Positions 24,126 through 35,898 of a stretch of DNA of 64,000 bases are shown here, in pieces (position 1 is the stretch's first letter; each line of letters begins with the position of its first letter). The position numbers and the translations under genes were made by a program. The DNA lies in contig CADCXA010000067.1 in NCBI GenBank assembly GCA_902806565.1, positions 186,001-250,000 of the forward strand, written 5' to 3'. The notes under the pieces were generated by a model. That model worked only from the letters and a program-made list of their open reading frames with translations. It did no database searches and was not told where the DNA came from. Source of the stretch: Hypoxylon rubiginosum (taxonomy: Eukaryota > Ascomycota > Sordariomycetes > Xylariales > Hypoxylaceae).

Positions 24126-25998
24126 TTATATTTCCTTAACAGGGCCCTTGAAATATTCTCGAGCTTTTACAGCGTACCATATGATACAGAATATAATCAC
24201 ACTACCGTAAACAAGAGCGCTCCAATTGGCCGACTCGGGTGTGGGCATATAGACCTGCGGCCAGAAGGACCAAAACAACAGAAATGCGCTATATGCACAA
24301 GCGAAGACATTGTTAATAGTTCCAAATGGCTCAGGGATCTTCCAAGGGCCCCAGCGAAGCCCCTCTATTTGATCATCTAAGCCGGCCAGCGTGAACGGCT
24401 GAAAATACCCTGTCACGCGACGCCAGAGGGTTAGGACGCATACAAGAAGATAAGAGGTGTACAGAGCCCCAACAACCAGGGATAGGAGAGCAGCTAGCGC
24501 AACTGAGGATCCGAGAACGATCAATGACAATATGGCCGTAACGAACATCGTGAGAAGGATGGCGTGAACCGGTAGCGAAGAATTCTTAGTGAGCTATCCG
24601 ATGGGTTAACAAGCAGAGAAGAGAACTCGGAGTATTTATCTAGGTATATACCTTTGCGAGATATTTGTCGAATGGTAGGCCTCTGTCCCGGGCAAACGAC
24701 CATACCATTCGAGAGGCAGACTGTGAGCAGGAACGTCAGCATCTCCCTACATAGGGGTTCGGGGGGAAGCATGGAAGAAAAGTAATGAAGTCACATACCG
24801 CATACACTCCGATGCCGCCCGCAATCGCCAGTACCAGAATGATACTAGCCATAACGCAAGCGCCTGCCGTTGATTTGACCCCTGACTGGAAGACCTGAAG
24901 GAAGGGGTAAAACATGGTATCCGCAGCGGCTTCGGCTGCTGAGAGGTCCGTAATACAAAACAACAAAGCGATTATCATAGAAAAAGCGAGGGAACCATTT
25001 ATGAAAATGGTATAGAATAATGCTTGTGGGACGGCGATAGCAGCAGACTGGATCTCTTCCGACATATGGACGGCACAATCGGCACCGATTAGAGAGCTTC
25101 CGACTGATGGGAGGCTGACGAGGAAAGCCAATCCTTGTGTTGGCCATCCACCGTTATTATAGAGCATAGTGAAAACATCAGATGCCTTATTATGAGGTGA
25201 GAAGTATACCAATGAACCCCAGTAGATGGAGAAGAAGTATGAGGCCTTCGAATCTTGCTAGCAGACGACCTAGGAAATGTATTAGCAAATGACGAAGTCT
25301 TTTTTCCAATGTATGCGATAAATGATCCACGAACCTGTAGTGGAATTAATCGCAAATGCAAACACGGCGTTGGCCCAAATGAGAAGCATCGTATGCCACG
25401 GTAGCGGAATATAACTCGGCCTTGTCAAAACAACGATGCCTTGAAGAGTAGTGGCGATCAGGTAGCTAGCAGTGACGGCATTTGCCTGCCAAGCCAAGGT
25501 CGAAAGCCACGCAGTCAAGTAAGTCAGAAACTTCCGACACGATTGGGGGGCCAGCATAGCAACCCAGTGATCTATAGGTTGAATGTATCCGGTCAGTTTA
25601 GGCAAAGGTAATTGGAGCGAGATACAAAGAAACAGCATATTTCACAACTTACATTGCCCTCCAGCAGTTGGAGCTATTGAGGCCAACTCAGCCATAACTC
25701 CGTATACAGAGGTAAACCCAACCCAATTGACCACGAAGGCCCAAATGACGGCGGCTGGACCCCCGATAAGAAGACTAGGTACGGATGTGACGAGGATTCC
25801 TTCCCAGGAGAGCATTACAGTGCAAGACAATCCAAGGATTGACATGAATCCAAAATTACGTTGTAGTAGTGGGCGTTTGCCCAACTTCCTCAATGTTTCG
25901 TCATCCTGGGAGCAATATTGACGGTCCCCAGAGTGTTTTGGCAACGAAGCATGGTTAGAGGTAGACCCGACGCGAAGTTCCATATCCGTGTCTGACAT
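24126..25998 (-). pseudogene. Second APC permease, one frameshift
   Basis: Exons 25998-25653, 25571-25335, 25269-24799, 24720-24652 and 24593-24126 have good splice signals (introns 81, 65, 78 and 58 bp). The N-terminus is intact (KLGKRPLLQRNFGFMSILGLSCTVM, start at ATG 25998), as are GGQYHWVAMLAPQSC, ADCAVHMSEEI, MVWSFARDRGLPFD and GLRWGPWKIPEPFG. Inside exon 3 the frame breaks. LHLLGFIGILL runs to a stop at about 25195-25197, while YFSPHNKASDVF continues in the next frame. Against the family and the neighbour permease about 17 nt appear to be missing at 25200-25215. Everything else is open, so this is either a young pseudogene or an assembly error. Family members import GABA, choline or amino acids. 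Confidence 0.72.
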
Positions 25999-26010
25999 AG
26001 TGACTACCAA

Positions 26011-26514
26011 AGTTGGTTCACGGTAGGCCAGGACAATTAGAATAATTGAGAATGAGAATGGGCAAGTCTTGACTGAAATTTTCGATACGGAGACGGGGGC
26101 GAATTAGCATTACTTTGTGATTTGACCACCCTTACATCAACCATGGACTTTCCCATTCGAAGGGATGTAAGACGGCTGGCTGCATTTCGGATACGGGTAG
26201 GTGTAGGTACCGGTATCAGATCGTACGGTACCTACCTAGGTAGGTAGTACACCTCCATGAACACAATTTTGTGTTGCCAACACCTCTTATGTAGATAGGG
26301 GTGAAGGTAAGCAGCGCGGATAAAGCACCTCAATCATCTAAAACCGTCTCTATCAACATGACGGAAGGGGTTTATTTGCGCCGCGAAACGGGTCCACGTC
26401 AAGCTTGCATGCAACGGTATTTTTTATTATTTATTCACCTTACATCAACATTTTGCATCAATATAAACCCTAACCCCTGACCCGGACACGCCGGTGAGGT
26501 AGAATATGGTGGCT
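26011..26514. other. Intergenic
   Basis: Contains the palindromic GGTACCTACCTAGGTAGG motif at 26228-26245. No gene is seen. Confidence 0.4.
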
Positions 26515-27496
26515 TCACTTGTTCAAGCTATCCGTGAGAAACGCGCCGCAAAGTTGCATGAATCGCTCTCGCTCTTCCCAATGGGTCATGTGAGCTGAAT
26601 TCTCAAGAATAGCCCATTTGACTTTCGGGATCGTCTTGAACCAAGGTTCGATGCAAGAATCCATCGCCTCGTCGTATCTCCCGTTCAAAAGTAGGGTTTC
26701 TGCTTTAATGTTATGGGCACCTTTCCAGCCCTCCCAGTCTTTGAAGGTGCCATTGATAACAAATTCAGATGGGCCTTGCCTGTAGGCTATGTTAGTACCT
26801 AGGACTGTATAGGGAATTCTATGGGCCGTACATTGTGAGATAGGCTGTCGGGTCATCCTCGAGATTTTTGAACCCAATTTGGATTGGCTCGGGGAATGGG
26901 TAAATGCGGCAGAAGTGTCGCTTGTAGAACACCAAACTCGCCGCTTGGTATTCTGGACTTTCAAAGTCTCCCTTCTCGATGCATTCTTGAAGAGTGTCGC
27001 GAACGTCAGGCGGCAGCTGGGAGAGCAGATAATTGGCAGCCTTTGCATAGAGGGGTATGCTTGCAGGAGAGCCAGCCAGTATTAATTTCTTCAGCCCCCG
27101 AGGACAACGTGTGGCATACGCGGCCCCCAACATACCCCCCCAGCTCTGGCCGAGGATATAGAACCCCTTCTGGCGCAGCTCCAAGTGGTCAACTAGATTA
27201 TCAAGCTCTTCGATGAATAGATCAAAAGTCCAGAATGACCCGTCGCCCATCCTCTCCCGATAGTGGGTAGACCGTCCACATCCGACCTGGTCATAGAAGA
27301 TAATGGGAATCCCGTGTTTATCGTACAGGTCAATCAGCGGATCCATGTACTCGTAGCCAGTGCCTGGCCCGCCGTGTAGAGCAATTAGAGGCGTGGACTC
27401 GAGCTTCCCAATGATTTTGTACCAAGTCTTTCCAGGTTCTGCTGCACCTGGAGCTTGAAAGGAGATCTCTCCTTCTAAAGTAGGTCGATCCGCCAT
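26515..27496 (-). CDS. Proline iminopeptidase-like alpha/beta hydrolase (309 aa)
   Basis: Exons 27496-26832 and 26779-26515 are split by a 52-bp intron (GTACGG donor, branch ACTAACA, CAG acceptor). Diagnostic S33 features are LIALHGGPGTGYEYM (oxyanion region), FYDQVGCGRS, and the nucleophile elbow GQSWGG (Ser118). LLLNGRYDEA carries the likely acid and NSAHMTHWEE the likely base. The TMQGPSEFVINGT motif rebuilt across the splice is typical of fungal proline iminopeptidases. The enzyme would release N-terminal proline from small peptides or hydrolyse a related amide. It is cytosolic: no signal peptide is seen. Position beside permeases and a GS-like ligase fits a nitrogen-compound catabolic role. 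Confidence 0.9.
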
Positions 27497-27958
27497 GAAT
27501 CAGAGCTTGAATGTAGTTGATTAATTGAAGGATGAAAGAAATGGAGGGAATACTGGTTGAGGGAGCTAGCAGAGCGCACTATATCTAATACCAAAAGAGG
27601 CAAAAATAACGAAGAAGACTTAACAAAATGTAAGGGGGTTTCCCCTTACTTGCTTAACGGAACATACACATAATACCCCTAAAGTCGATTAGTACGTACC
27701 TTAAGTACCTAGGTGTGTAACACAAGATGGACCCTTTCAACGTGTGAAAGGATTGCGCCTCATCGGCTGGAGTGGTTCAGTGCGGGATCCCTGCAGCCGA
27801 TTCGCTGGTACCTAGCCGCCGTGGGTTGGTGACCATCGATGAAGGATCTGTGTAACCAACCCAAGTGTACGGCTATGAGCCACATGCAGTAGTAAGGGTA
27901 CTTGTCACATTTAAGAAAATATCATCAGCGTATTTGGTGCATTAAAATCTACTACCCA
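27497..27958. other. Intergenic
   Basis: GTACCTTAAGTACCTAGGTG-type palindromic motifs at 27696-27715. Otherwise featureless. Confidence 0.4.
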
Positions 27959-28610
27959 TCACTCTGGGCCCTTAGGCTCCTCGTTAGTCTCTTTAGTGTC
28001 ATTTGTCTTGGTAATCTTGAATGGACGTGGCCGATAGCTAAAATTGCCTTTCCTGAGCGCCCTCTGTCGCGCCCAGTTGTCAAGACTCTCCCAGTTTACA
28101 CAAGTGGTTACAGTATCCGATCTCGCCTCTCTACCTCCAAGGTCATTATCATAATCTACCCACTCTGCTGTGATAATCTGGGTATTTGCGCGACACATAA
28201 GTGTTTGACGAATAGAGTCTATGCAATGATCTAATTACGCAAGCATTAGAATCTAACAGGTATGGCTCAGAAGGGGGAATAGAAGTACCTGAGTGCCCTT
28301 TTCCGAAAGCTGTCTTCCACAGATCGTCTGGAGTTCGAGACTCGTAGTAGTCCCAATGTATGACTTTACGTATATTGTTCAAGCAATGCAGATAATGGAG
28401 AGCCCCAAGAACACCAAGGTAGTCACCGCGATTGATTTGCAACCGGTTTGTTTTATTCTGGCCGAGCATATCCAACTCGTCGCCGGTAACTCGGATATTC
28501 AAAGCTAAGAGAATTTAGTATTTTGTGCATTATTTCATACAACTATCTGCCTACCTAGGTAGGAGGTACCTAGGTAGACACTCATGATATAGTAAGTTGT
28601 CCCATGCTGC

Positions 28611-28623
28611 ATTAAGTTTATCC
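28611..28623. repeat. Left target-site duplication copy (RIP-altered)
   Basis: ATTAAGTTTATCC matches the right copy at 34618-34630 except at two positions. Both are C-to-T in CpA context on the plus strand. Confidence 0.75.
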
Positions 28624-28736
28624 GACACCTTCCCTTATATAACTTTTTCCTTTTTACCCACTTTTATTAATACTCTATTAAGGAAATTAATATATAATAG
28701 CTTATTTTATAAATAAAACTATAAGAAATATTAATA

Positions 28737-28891
28737 TTATTAAATTTAAAAATCAATTAAATTAGGTTTAAATTTTTTAATTAAAAAATATATAATTTTT
28801 ATATTATTATTATATATAAAATTCTAATTTATAAACCCACTTAATAAAAGTTTATTTATTTTTAGTTATTAATTAATCCTCGGATTTAATA
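28737..28891 (+). repeat. Direct repeat copy A inside the AT island
   Basis: About 155 bp aligns without gaps to 33724-33878. By eye about two dozen mismatches, all C/T or A/G transitions, as expected of two RIP-mutated copies of one sequence. Confidence 0.75.
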
Positions 28892-31800
28892 TACTTTTTT
28901 AAATTTATAACTATTTATATTAAAAATTTAAATTTAAATATTATTAATATAAAATTAAAATATTTATATTTAATACATTTTTTTAAATTTTAATTAAATT
29001 TTTTTAATCTTTTTCCTTTTTAATTAAATATTAAATATTTATAATATTTAATTAATCTAATAAACTTAATTATTTTTAAGTTAGTAATATTTTAATTAAT
29101 TTATTTATTTTTATTTTTATTAATAATATATATTTAATTATAATTAAATTATTTTTAATTTTTTAATAAAACTAATAATTATAAATATCTATATATTTTA
29201 ATTTAATTTTAAATTAAACAATTTTTAAAGTTATTAACTTAATAATTTATATATTATTATATTTTATTTTAATTTTTTTATAATTAAATTTAATTCTTAG
29301 TTTTTTAATTAATTATTTAATATATATTATTTTTTTTATAATTTATATTAATACTAGTAATTTAGTTTTTATAATAAATATAATAATAATATTTTATTTA
29401 TTTATTTTTTAACTAATTAATTTATTAAATAAAATTATAATATAAACTTATAAACTTTTATAATTTATTATATTATTAATAAAAAAAACATTATTAATTA
29501 TTATTAAATTATTTTTATTTTTTATTTATAAAATATATTATTTTATTTTATATAAATATTATATAACTTAATTTATTATTTTTTAATAAATATTATTTAA
29601 ATTTATAAAAAATTAAACTAATTATAAAATTATAAATAATATATTAAATTTAATAAATATAACTATAAATAATATTAAATTAATTTTATATTAATATTAA
29701 TAAATTTTTTATTTTATAATATAATTTTTTTATAAAAATAATTTCTATAAAATTATAAATATATCTAATAATTTATTAAATAAAATAATTAATTTAATTA
29801 TTTTTTTAATATATAAAATTTAAAATAATTAAATCTTTTTTTAAAATTAATTATAAATAATTTTAATTTTTAAAAACTATTAAACTTTATTTTTTTTAAT
29901 TATTTAATATCTTTTTTTTAACTGTAAAATTACTTTAATTATTATTATTTTATTATTTTTTTAATATATTATAATTATATTATTTATATAAAAAAATATT
30001 AATATTTTTTTTTAATATAATAATATAACTTATATAATATACTTTTAAAACTTAACTTTAATAAAGTTTTTAAAAATTCTTTTTATTAAAATAATAATAA
30101 GATTTTTAACTTATAAAAAGTTTTATATAATTATAATATTATATTTTTCTTTTAATATTTTAATAATATATATATAAAAATTTTATTTATTATAATAATA
30201 TATATAAAAATATTTATTATATTATATTATATTATTTTAAAGTTAAAATAAATAACTATTACTAATAATATTTTAAATAATTTATTAGTAAAAATAATAA
30301 TATATATTTTATTTAATTATAATTTTTTTTATTAATTTTTTTATATAATAAATTTAGTTTTATATTTTAAAAAACGTTTATATTTATTAAATTTATAAAT
30401 ATATATTTATATATAATTTAAAATTTAATATTTTTTTATAGTTAAGTTTGTTTTTTTAATTTTTAATTAAAATTTTATTTAAATATAGTTTTTAAGATAA
30501 TTTTTTTTTACTTATTTAAAAAAATACCTTATTAAATAATTTATAAACTTTTTATATTAACAAGGCGTTTTTTTAATAAACTTTTAATATAACTTTTATT
30601 TTTTTTATAATATTTTTTTTATACTAGTTTAATTTAAAATTTTTAGTTTTATTTTTTATATAAAAAAAACTTTAAAACCTATTAAAAATATAACTTTTTA
30701 TAGTTTAAATTTATAAAATTTTAAATTTTAAAATAAATTTTATATAAGGTTTATATTTTTATTTTAAATTATATAATATAATAAAATAAATAATAAATTT
30801 AATAATAATTTAAATAATAATTTAAATTTAATTATAATATATAAATATTTTATTTTAATATTAGTATTTAATTTTTTTTTATTTATTATATTTATTATTT
30901 TTAAAATAAATAATATATTATTAATTTTTTTTATTTTTTTAAATTCTTTATTTAAAATATAATCTTTAAAATTTAATAAAATATATTTTTTAATTAAAAC
31001 CGTTATTTTTTTATATTAATAATCTTTAAATTATCTTAAAAAATATTTAAATTTTTATTAAATATCTTATTTTTATTAAAAATAATATTTTTTATATTAA
31101 TTATTTTATTTAAATAAAATATTTATATATAATATATATTTAAAAATTAATAATTAATTAAATATTTAATTTAAGTTTTTAAATTTAACTTATTTAATTT
31201 ATTTAAATAAAACTTTTAATTTTTTATTATAATATATATTTTCTATTTATATATTTATAAATACGTTTAATTTAATTTTTTATTTTTTAATATAAAAGAT
31301 TTTTATTTTTATTTAACTATTTTAAAAAAAATATTAAATAAAATCTTTTAATTATTTTTAGTTTTTAATATATAATTATATAAATAAGTGATAACTTTAA
31401 ATATTTTTAATTATAAATATATTAATAATTTTACTTTAATTTATATTATATATATTTTTATTTTTATTATATTTTTTAAATATTTAACTCCGTTATTTTA
31501 AACTTATATATTTAATATTAAAAACTTAATTTTAATTTTATATATTTTTAAACTTCTTTTAATAATTAATTTATTAATAATTATTTTATTATTAGTTTTT
31601 ATTATTTTTATAGTGATTTTATATTAATATTTTAATTATTTTAAATAATTATTTATTATATTAAAAACCATTTTTATTTTATAATTTTTAAATGTATAAT
31701 TTTAAACTGTTTTTAATGTTTAATATATAAAAATAAAATATAAGTTTTTTTTAATAAATGTTTTTTTATAGTTATAAAAATTAAAAGTAATTTATTTTTT

Positions 31801-33723
31801 TAATATTTAATAATTTAATTTAAAAATATATTAAATTTATTATTTTATTTTAAATATATTATAAGTTTTATACTTAATTTTTATTAGTTTTTAAATAACC
31901 ATTTTTTAAAATAAGCTTATAAAATATTTTAAAACTTAAAATTTTAAATATTTTAATTTATAATATTATATTTAAATATTTTTAATTAAGGAAACTTATT
32001 TAATTTATATATTATATTTATATTTTTTTATAATAATATTAAATATACTTTTTTTTATTTATATATTAACTTAATAAATTATTACGTATTATTTATATAT
32101 ATTTTTAATTTTTTTTATAAAAATATTATTTTTTTTTTATATATAAATTAAATTTATTTTATTATTTTATTAAAACTTTTTACGTTTTAATTTTTATAAT
32201 AAAACTAAAATAATTAATAATAAAAAATAATAAGTTATATTTAATAATAATATTAATATATTTTTAATTAATATATTTATTATTTTATATATTTAAATTA
32301 ATAAGGTTTAATTTTTTAATTAAACGGTATATTTAATTTAATATAATAATAATTAATTTATTATTTAAAATAATTAAATAAACTAAAAAATATTTATTTA
32401 TTATTAAAATAAAAAATATAGTTAGTATTTTTTTTATAAATTAATTATATAGTTATTTTTATAACTTTTTAAATTTTTTTTTAAATTAAAAAATTTTAAA
32501 TTTTAACTTATTTTTTTTAAATAATCGTATTTATATTTAAAGCTTTAAGTTTTTTAAAGTTTTTTTAATTTTAAAAGTTAATTAATTTTTTAGTTTAAAA
32601 TTATTATATATCTTTTTTAAAAAAATATAATAACATTTTATAAATTAATAATATTAATTATATATTAAATAGTTATTAATTAATATAATATTTTAATTTT
32701 TTCCTTGTAATTTTTTTTTATTTATATTTTTATTTTTTAATTAATTAAAAAAAAAATCAATCGATTTTTTTTTATTAAGGTTTTTTTTATTATAAATAAG
32801 TTTAAAAACTTTTTTAAATATTTTTTTTATTTTATATATTATTTTAATTATATAATTATAAAAGTTATTTATAAGATTTTTATATTATAAAATATTATTA
32901 ATAAATTATAATTTCTTAGTTATTTTATAAATAATAATTTAGTTTTTATAAAATTTTTTTATTATATTTAAAAAATCTTTTACTTATAAATTTAAATATT
33001 ATATTTTAAGTATTTTATAAAATTTAACTTTAAATATAATTATTTTTCAAATTTATAACCACTAGTTTATATTCTTAAAATTTTTAAAAAATATTATTAT
33101 TTTTTTATATTTTTTTTTAATATTATTTTTTTCATTTAATTTAACTTTATTATATTAAGTATTTAATTTTTAATATTATTTTTATATTAATTTTCTAATA
33201 ATATAATATATAATTTTATAATAATTTATTATAATTTAATATATATAATTATTAAATTCCTTTATTATTATAATTTATTTTATATATAACTTTTTATATT
33301 AATTATAATAATTTATATTTATTTTATAATTAATTTTTTTGTTTTTTATTAAATTTAAAATAAGTTAATTTCTATTTTTTTTTTTAATTTAAAATAAGTT
33401 TAGTTTTTTTAGTTTTATTATAATAAATTCTATAAATTTATTTAATTTTATAAAAGCGGTAATAATATTGGTTTTTTTATTATATTTTTTTAAAATTATA
33501 TTAAAAAGCTTTAGTTTTTTAAATAATAAAATCTTATTAATTAAATAATTAAAAAACCCTAATAATTTAACTTTTAATTTAAATTTATTTTCTTAATTAT
33601 ATTAATTTTTTAAATCGGTTAAAATCTTAAAAAAATTACTTTTTTTATTATTTAATTATATAAATATTTTAAATAAATAATTTTAATATTTCTTTTATAT
33701 ATAAATAGCGATAAAATTTTTAA

Positions 33724-33878
33724 TTATTAAATTTAAAAGTTAATTAAATTAAATTTAAATTTTTTAATTAAAAAATATATAATTTTTATATTATTATTAT
33801 ATATAAAATCTTAATTTATAAGCTTATTTAATAAAAATTTATTTATTTTTAACCACCGGTTAATTTTTAAATCTAATA
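33724..33878 (+). repeat. Direct repeat copy B inside the AT island
   Basis: Partner of 28737-28891, offset 4,987 bp. It retains the less mutated words CCACCGG, where copy A has TTATTAA. Confidence 0.75.
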
Positions 33879-34589
33879 AATATAATATTAACTTTTATTA
33901 AAATAAATAAAAATTTTTATATATTTATAAATAATATTATATATATATAATATTATATATTATTATAATATTTATAATATAATAATAATAATAAAAAATT
34001 ATATTTATTTAATTATAAAATTTAATTAATAATAAATAAAAATATATATATATTATTATTATTATTTTATATATTAATAAAAAGTTTTAATTTAAATATT
34101 TCTTTTTTATTAAAAATTTTATATTAAATTAATAATAAACCATTATAATATATATTTTAAAATTTTATTTATTTTAATTAATTAATATTATATAAAGTTT
34201 AATTTTAATATTTAATAAAAAGTTATTAATTTAAATAATTTAAATATAAATAAAAATAAAAAAATAATATTAATAAAAAATTTAAAATATATAAAATAAT
34301 AATTTATTTATATTTTTATATTATTTTATAACATTTTATATATATATTATATTATATTATATATATATATAATATAAAAATAATTATTTTATTATAACGG
34401 TTTTAAAAATATAAAATATAATAGTTTTAAATAAAATAAATATAAAATTATAATATAACACGTTTTTAAAACTTAATATTAACTTCTATAATTATTATAT
34501 ATATATAACAAACAACTTATTACATTTCATACCCCCTAGGAGACTTAAGTTACCAGCAGATAATAAAAACCCTTATAACGTTAAACACT

Positions 34590-34622
<33 letters not shown>
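34590..34622 (+). repeat. (ATCA)n microsatellite at the right end of the insertion
   Basis: Eight ATCA units end inside the right target-site copy. It is either the simple-repeat tail of a retroelement or slippage of the first four bases of the duplicated site. Confidence 0.85.
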
Positions 34623-34630
34623 GTTCATCC
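34618..34630. repeat. Right target-site duplication copy
   Basis: ATCAAGTTCATCC, in frame within the UstYa exon (codes for the LDELD region on the minus strand). It retains the presumed original bases. Confidence 0.75.
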
Positions 34631-34996
34631 AATGGTTCAAGGCTCCACGGGTGTTGGATTGGTTGAGACCATTCCGGTCGTTCTTCGAATCGTAGAGCAT
34701 CGGTGGGAAGAGCTACTAACTGTAAGTATGCGTTGCGTTACAGAGCGTAAGTGGGCCTGTCTCATGCTGAACTGACTTCTCATTGCCCTGTCATGGAGTA
34801 GTTGGGCACGATACGCAATGTCGACCGTTACTACCACGATGGTAGAAAGAAGCATCAGGAATATTGACAATGAGGCAAAACTCGGGCTCAGCCCCAAGTC
34901 AAATCGTCTCCGGCCATGATGACGAGACTTGTTGAGCCTCAAATTCTCGGCTTCGCGAGGCAAGAGGCCTTGTGATTCTTCGTTACTCTTTTTCAT

Positions 34997-35642
34997 GGCG
35001 TATATTGGGTTTGAGGTGCTTTGATGACTTAAAATCAACCAACTCGTTACTACGGGGGAAGATGAATGTAGTGGAGTGAGGAGAGCTGTAAATAATTTTC
35101 ACCTTACGATTGGGGGGGTCAAAGCCAGCAGGATATCCGATGCCACACGCCCAGGCCCCTTTATCGCGCCATTCAGTATCTCACCTTTGATATGAAACGC
35201 TACCACACCTACCGGGACAAAGTTACCTCCTAGGTACCTAGATACACTCCGGAGTTGTCGCTATGAATAGGAAAATCGGGTCAGCCGAGCAATCCTTCGT
35301 TACGGATATGCATATCATGTCTCTGCTCAATTCGTACGACCTGGGTATCACTGCATATTCGCAAATAGTAGCACAAAGGGAATATGTGGCCATTAGCGGG
35401 AGAAGGCTGGCCCATTGATAATATCTACATAGAGAGACCGGTTTTTTACAGGGTGATATGTTCGCATAGATACCAGCCTCTGTAAGAGCGAAGGGGGGAA
35501 AACGTATAAGAGACAAAACCATCACTGATTCCTTACAGATATGGGAACCATCCGTACCAAAATACCCATCTCCCTGTTATCCATCAAGCGTCTCAAGTCT
35601 TTACCATTCGACCATCACAAGAACGAAAACAACGAAAACAAT
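34997..35642. promoter_or_regulatory. Shared divergent promoter region of UstYa gene and peptide gene
   Basis: About 650 bp between divergent starts. Contains CTCCTAGGTACCTAG at 35227-35241. A 95-codon minus-strand frame (35238-35525) starts inside it but has no recognisable feature. Confidence 0.45.
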
Positions 35643-35898
35643 ATGCTTCTTCAAGCCCACCTCCCGACTCTCCTAGGCTTCTGCGCCCTTATTTCTTCTT
35701 CAATAGCTCTAATTGGTAATGAGTTTCCCATAACTTAACTAACCGTATCAACGAATATTGCTAACTCTTCCAGGAGCCCAGCAGCCTAGGTATCAGCCAG
35801 CTATGGCTAAAAGAGGCAATGATTCGGAAGCAGACCAAGTCAACAACGCCATTTTCATTATTCACGGGGTTGAAGTGGCTGAAGAGAGTGAAGAGTGA
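35643..35898 (+). CDS. Small secreted peptide, candidate RiPP precursor (65 aa)
   Basis: Exons 35643-35715 and 35774-35898 join over a 58-bp intron (GTAATG, branch GCTAACT, CAG) in frame. I start at ATG 35643 because it gives a signal peptide (MLLQAHLPTLLGFCALISSS); an in-frame upstream ATG at 35541 would add 34 non-signal residues. A Kex2-type Lys-Arg sits at residues 37-38, and the C-terminal segment holds NNAIFIIHG followed by an acidic end. Secretory peptide plus KR site beside a UstYa gene is the arrangement of ustiloxin/phomopsin-type (dikaritin) precursors. Against this: only one KR and no repeated core. Function is therefore a hypothesis. Confidence 0.6.

Larger units (their letters stand above)
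28624..34617. mobile_element. RIP-degraded insertion, about 6 kb AT-rich island
   Basis: Nearly pure A/T: lines counted by eye hold only about 5-10% G+C, against roughly half in neighbouring genes. It contains no surviving reading frame. Both edges fall inside the same exon of the UstYa gene and are bounded by a 13-bp duplication, so it is an inserted element, not a background AT region. A 13-bp duplication with a short tandem (ATCA) tract at the right end is more like a non-LTR (LINE/Tad-type) retroelement than an LTR element (4-6 bp duplication). The class cannot be confirmed because no coding domain remains. Confidence 0.82.
27959..34996 (-). pseudogene. UstYa-family (DUF3328) gene split by a transposon
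   Basis: Minus-strand pieces in order: 34996-34777; intron 34776-34716 (61 bp); 34715-34618; insertion 34617-28624; then 28610-28580; intron 28579-28505; 28504-28289; intron 28288-28231; 28230-27959. The first part has a Ser/Glu-rich cytosolic tail, one membrane helix (FASLSIFLMLLSTIVVVTVD) and ALRFEERPEW. The second carries the two family motifs: HYLHC at 28397-28383, and HSDHC formed across the last intron, followed by IDSIRQTLMC. Counting one copy of the duplicated target site, the pieces sum to an uninterrupted frame of 279 codons with stop. UstYa proteins are membrane-anchored oxidases acting on fungal RiPP cores. The gene is presumably dead; no full transcript should cross 6 kb of AT-rich DNA. 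Confidence 0.85.

Noticed and set aside
28624..34617. Simple LTR retrotransposon with terminal repeats
   Set aside because: The 155-bp direct repeats are not at the edges and the target duplication is 13 bp; an LTR element is not the best fit, although not excluded.
35238..35525. 95-codon minus-strand frame in the UstYa/peptide promoter
   Set aside because: No recognisable feature; lies in the shared promoter of two better-supported genes.
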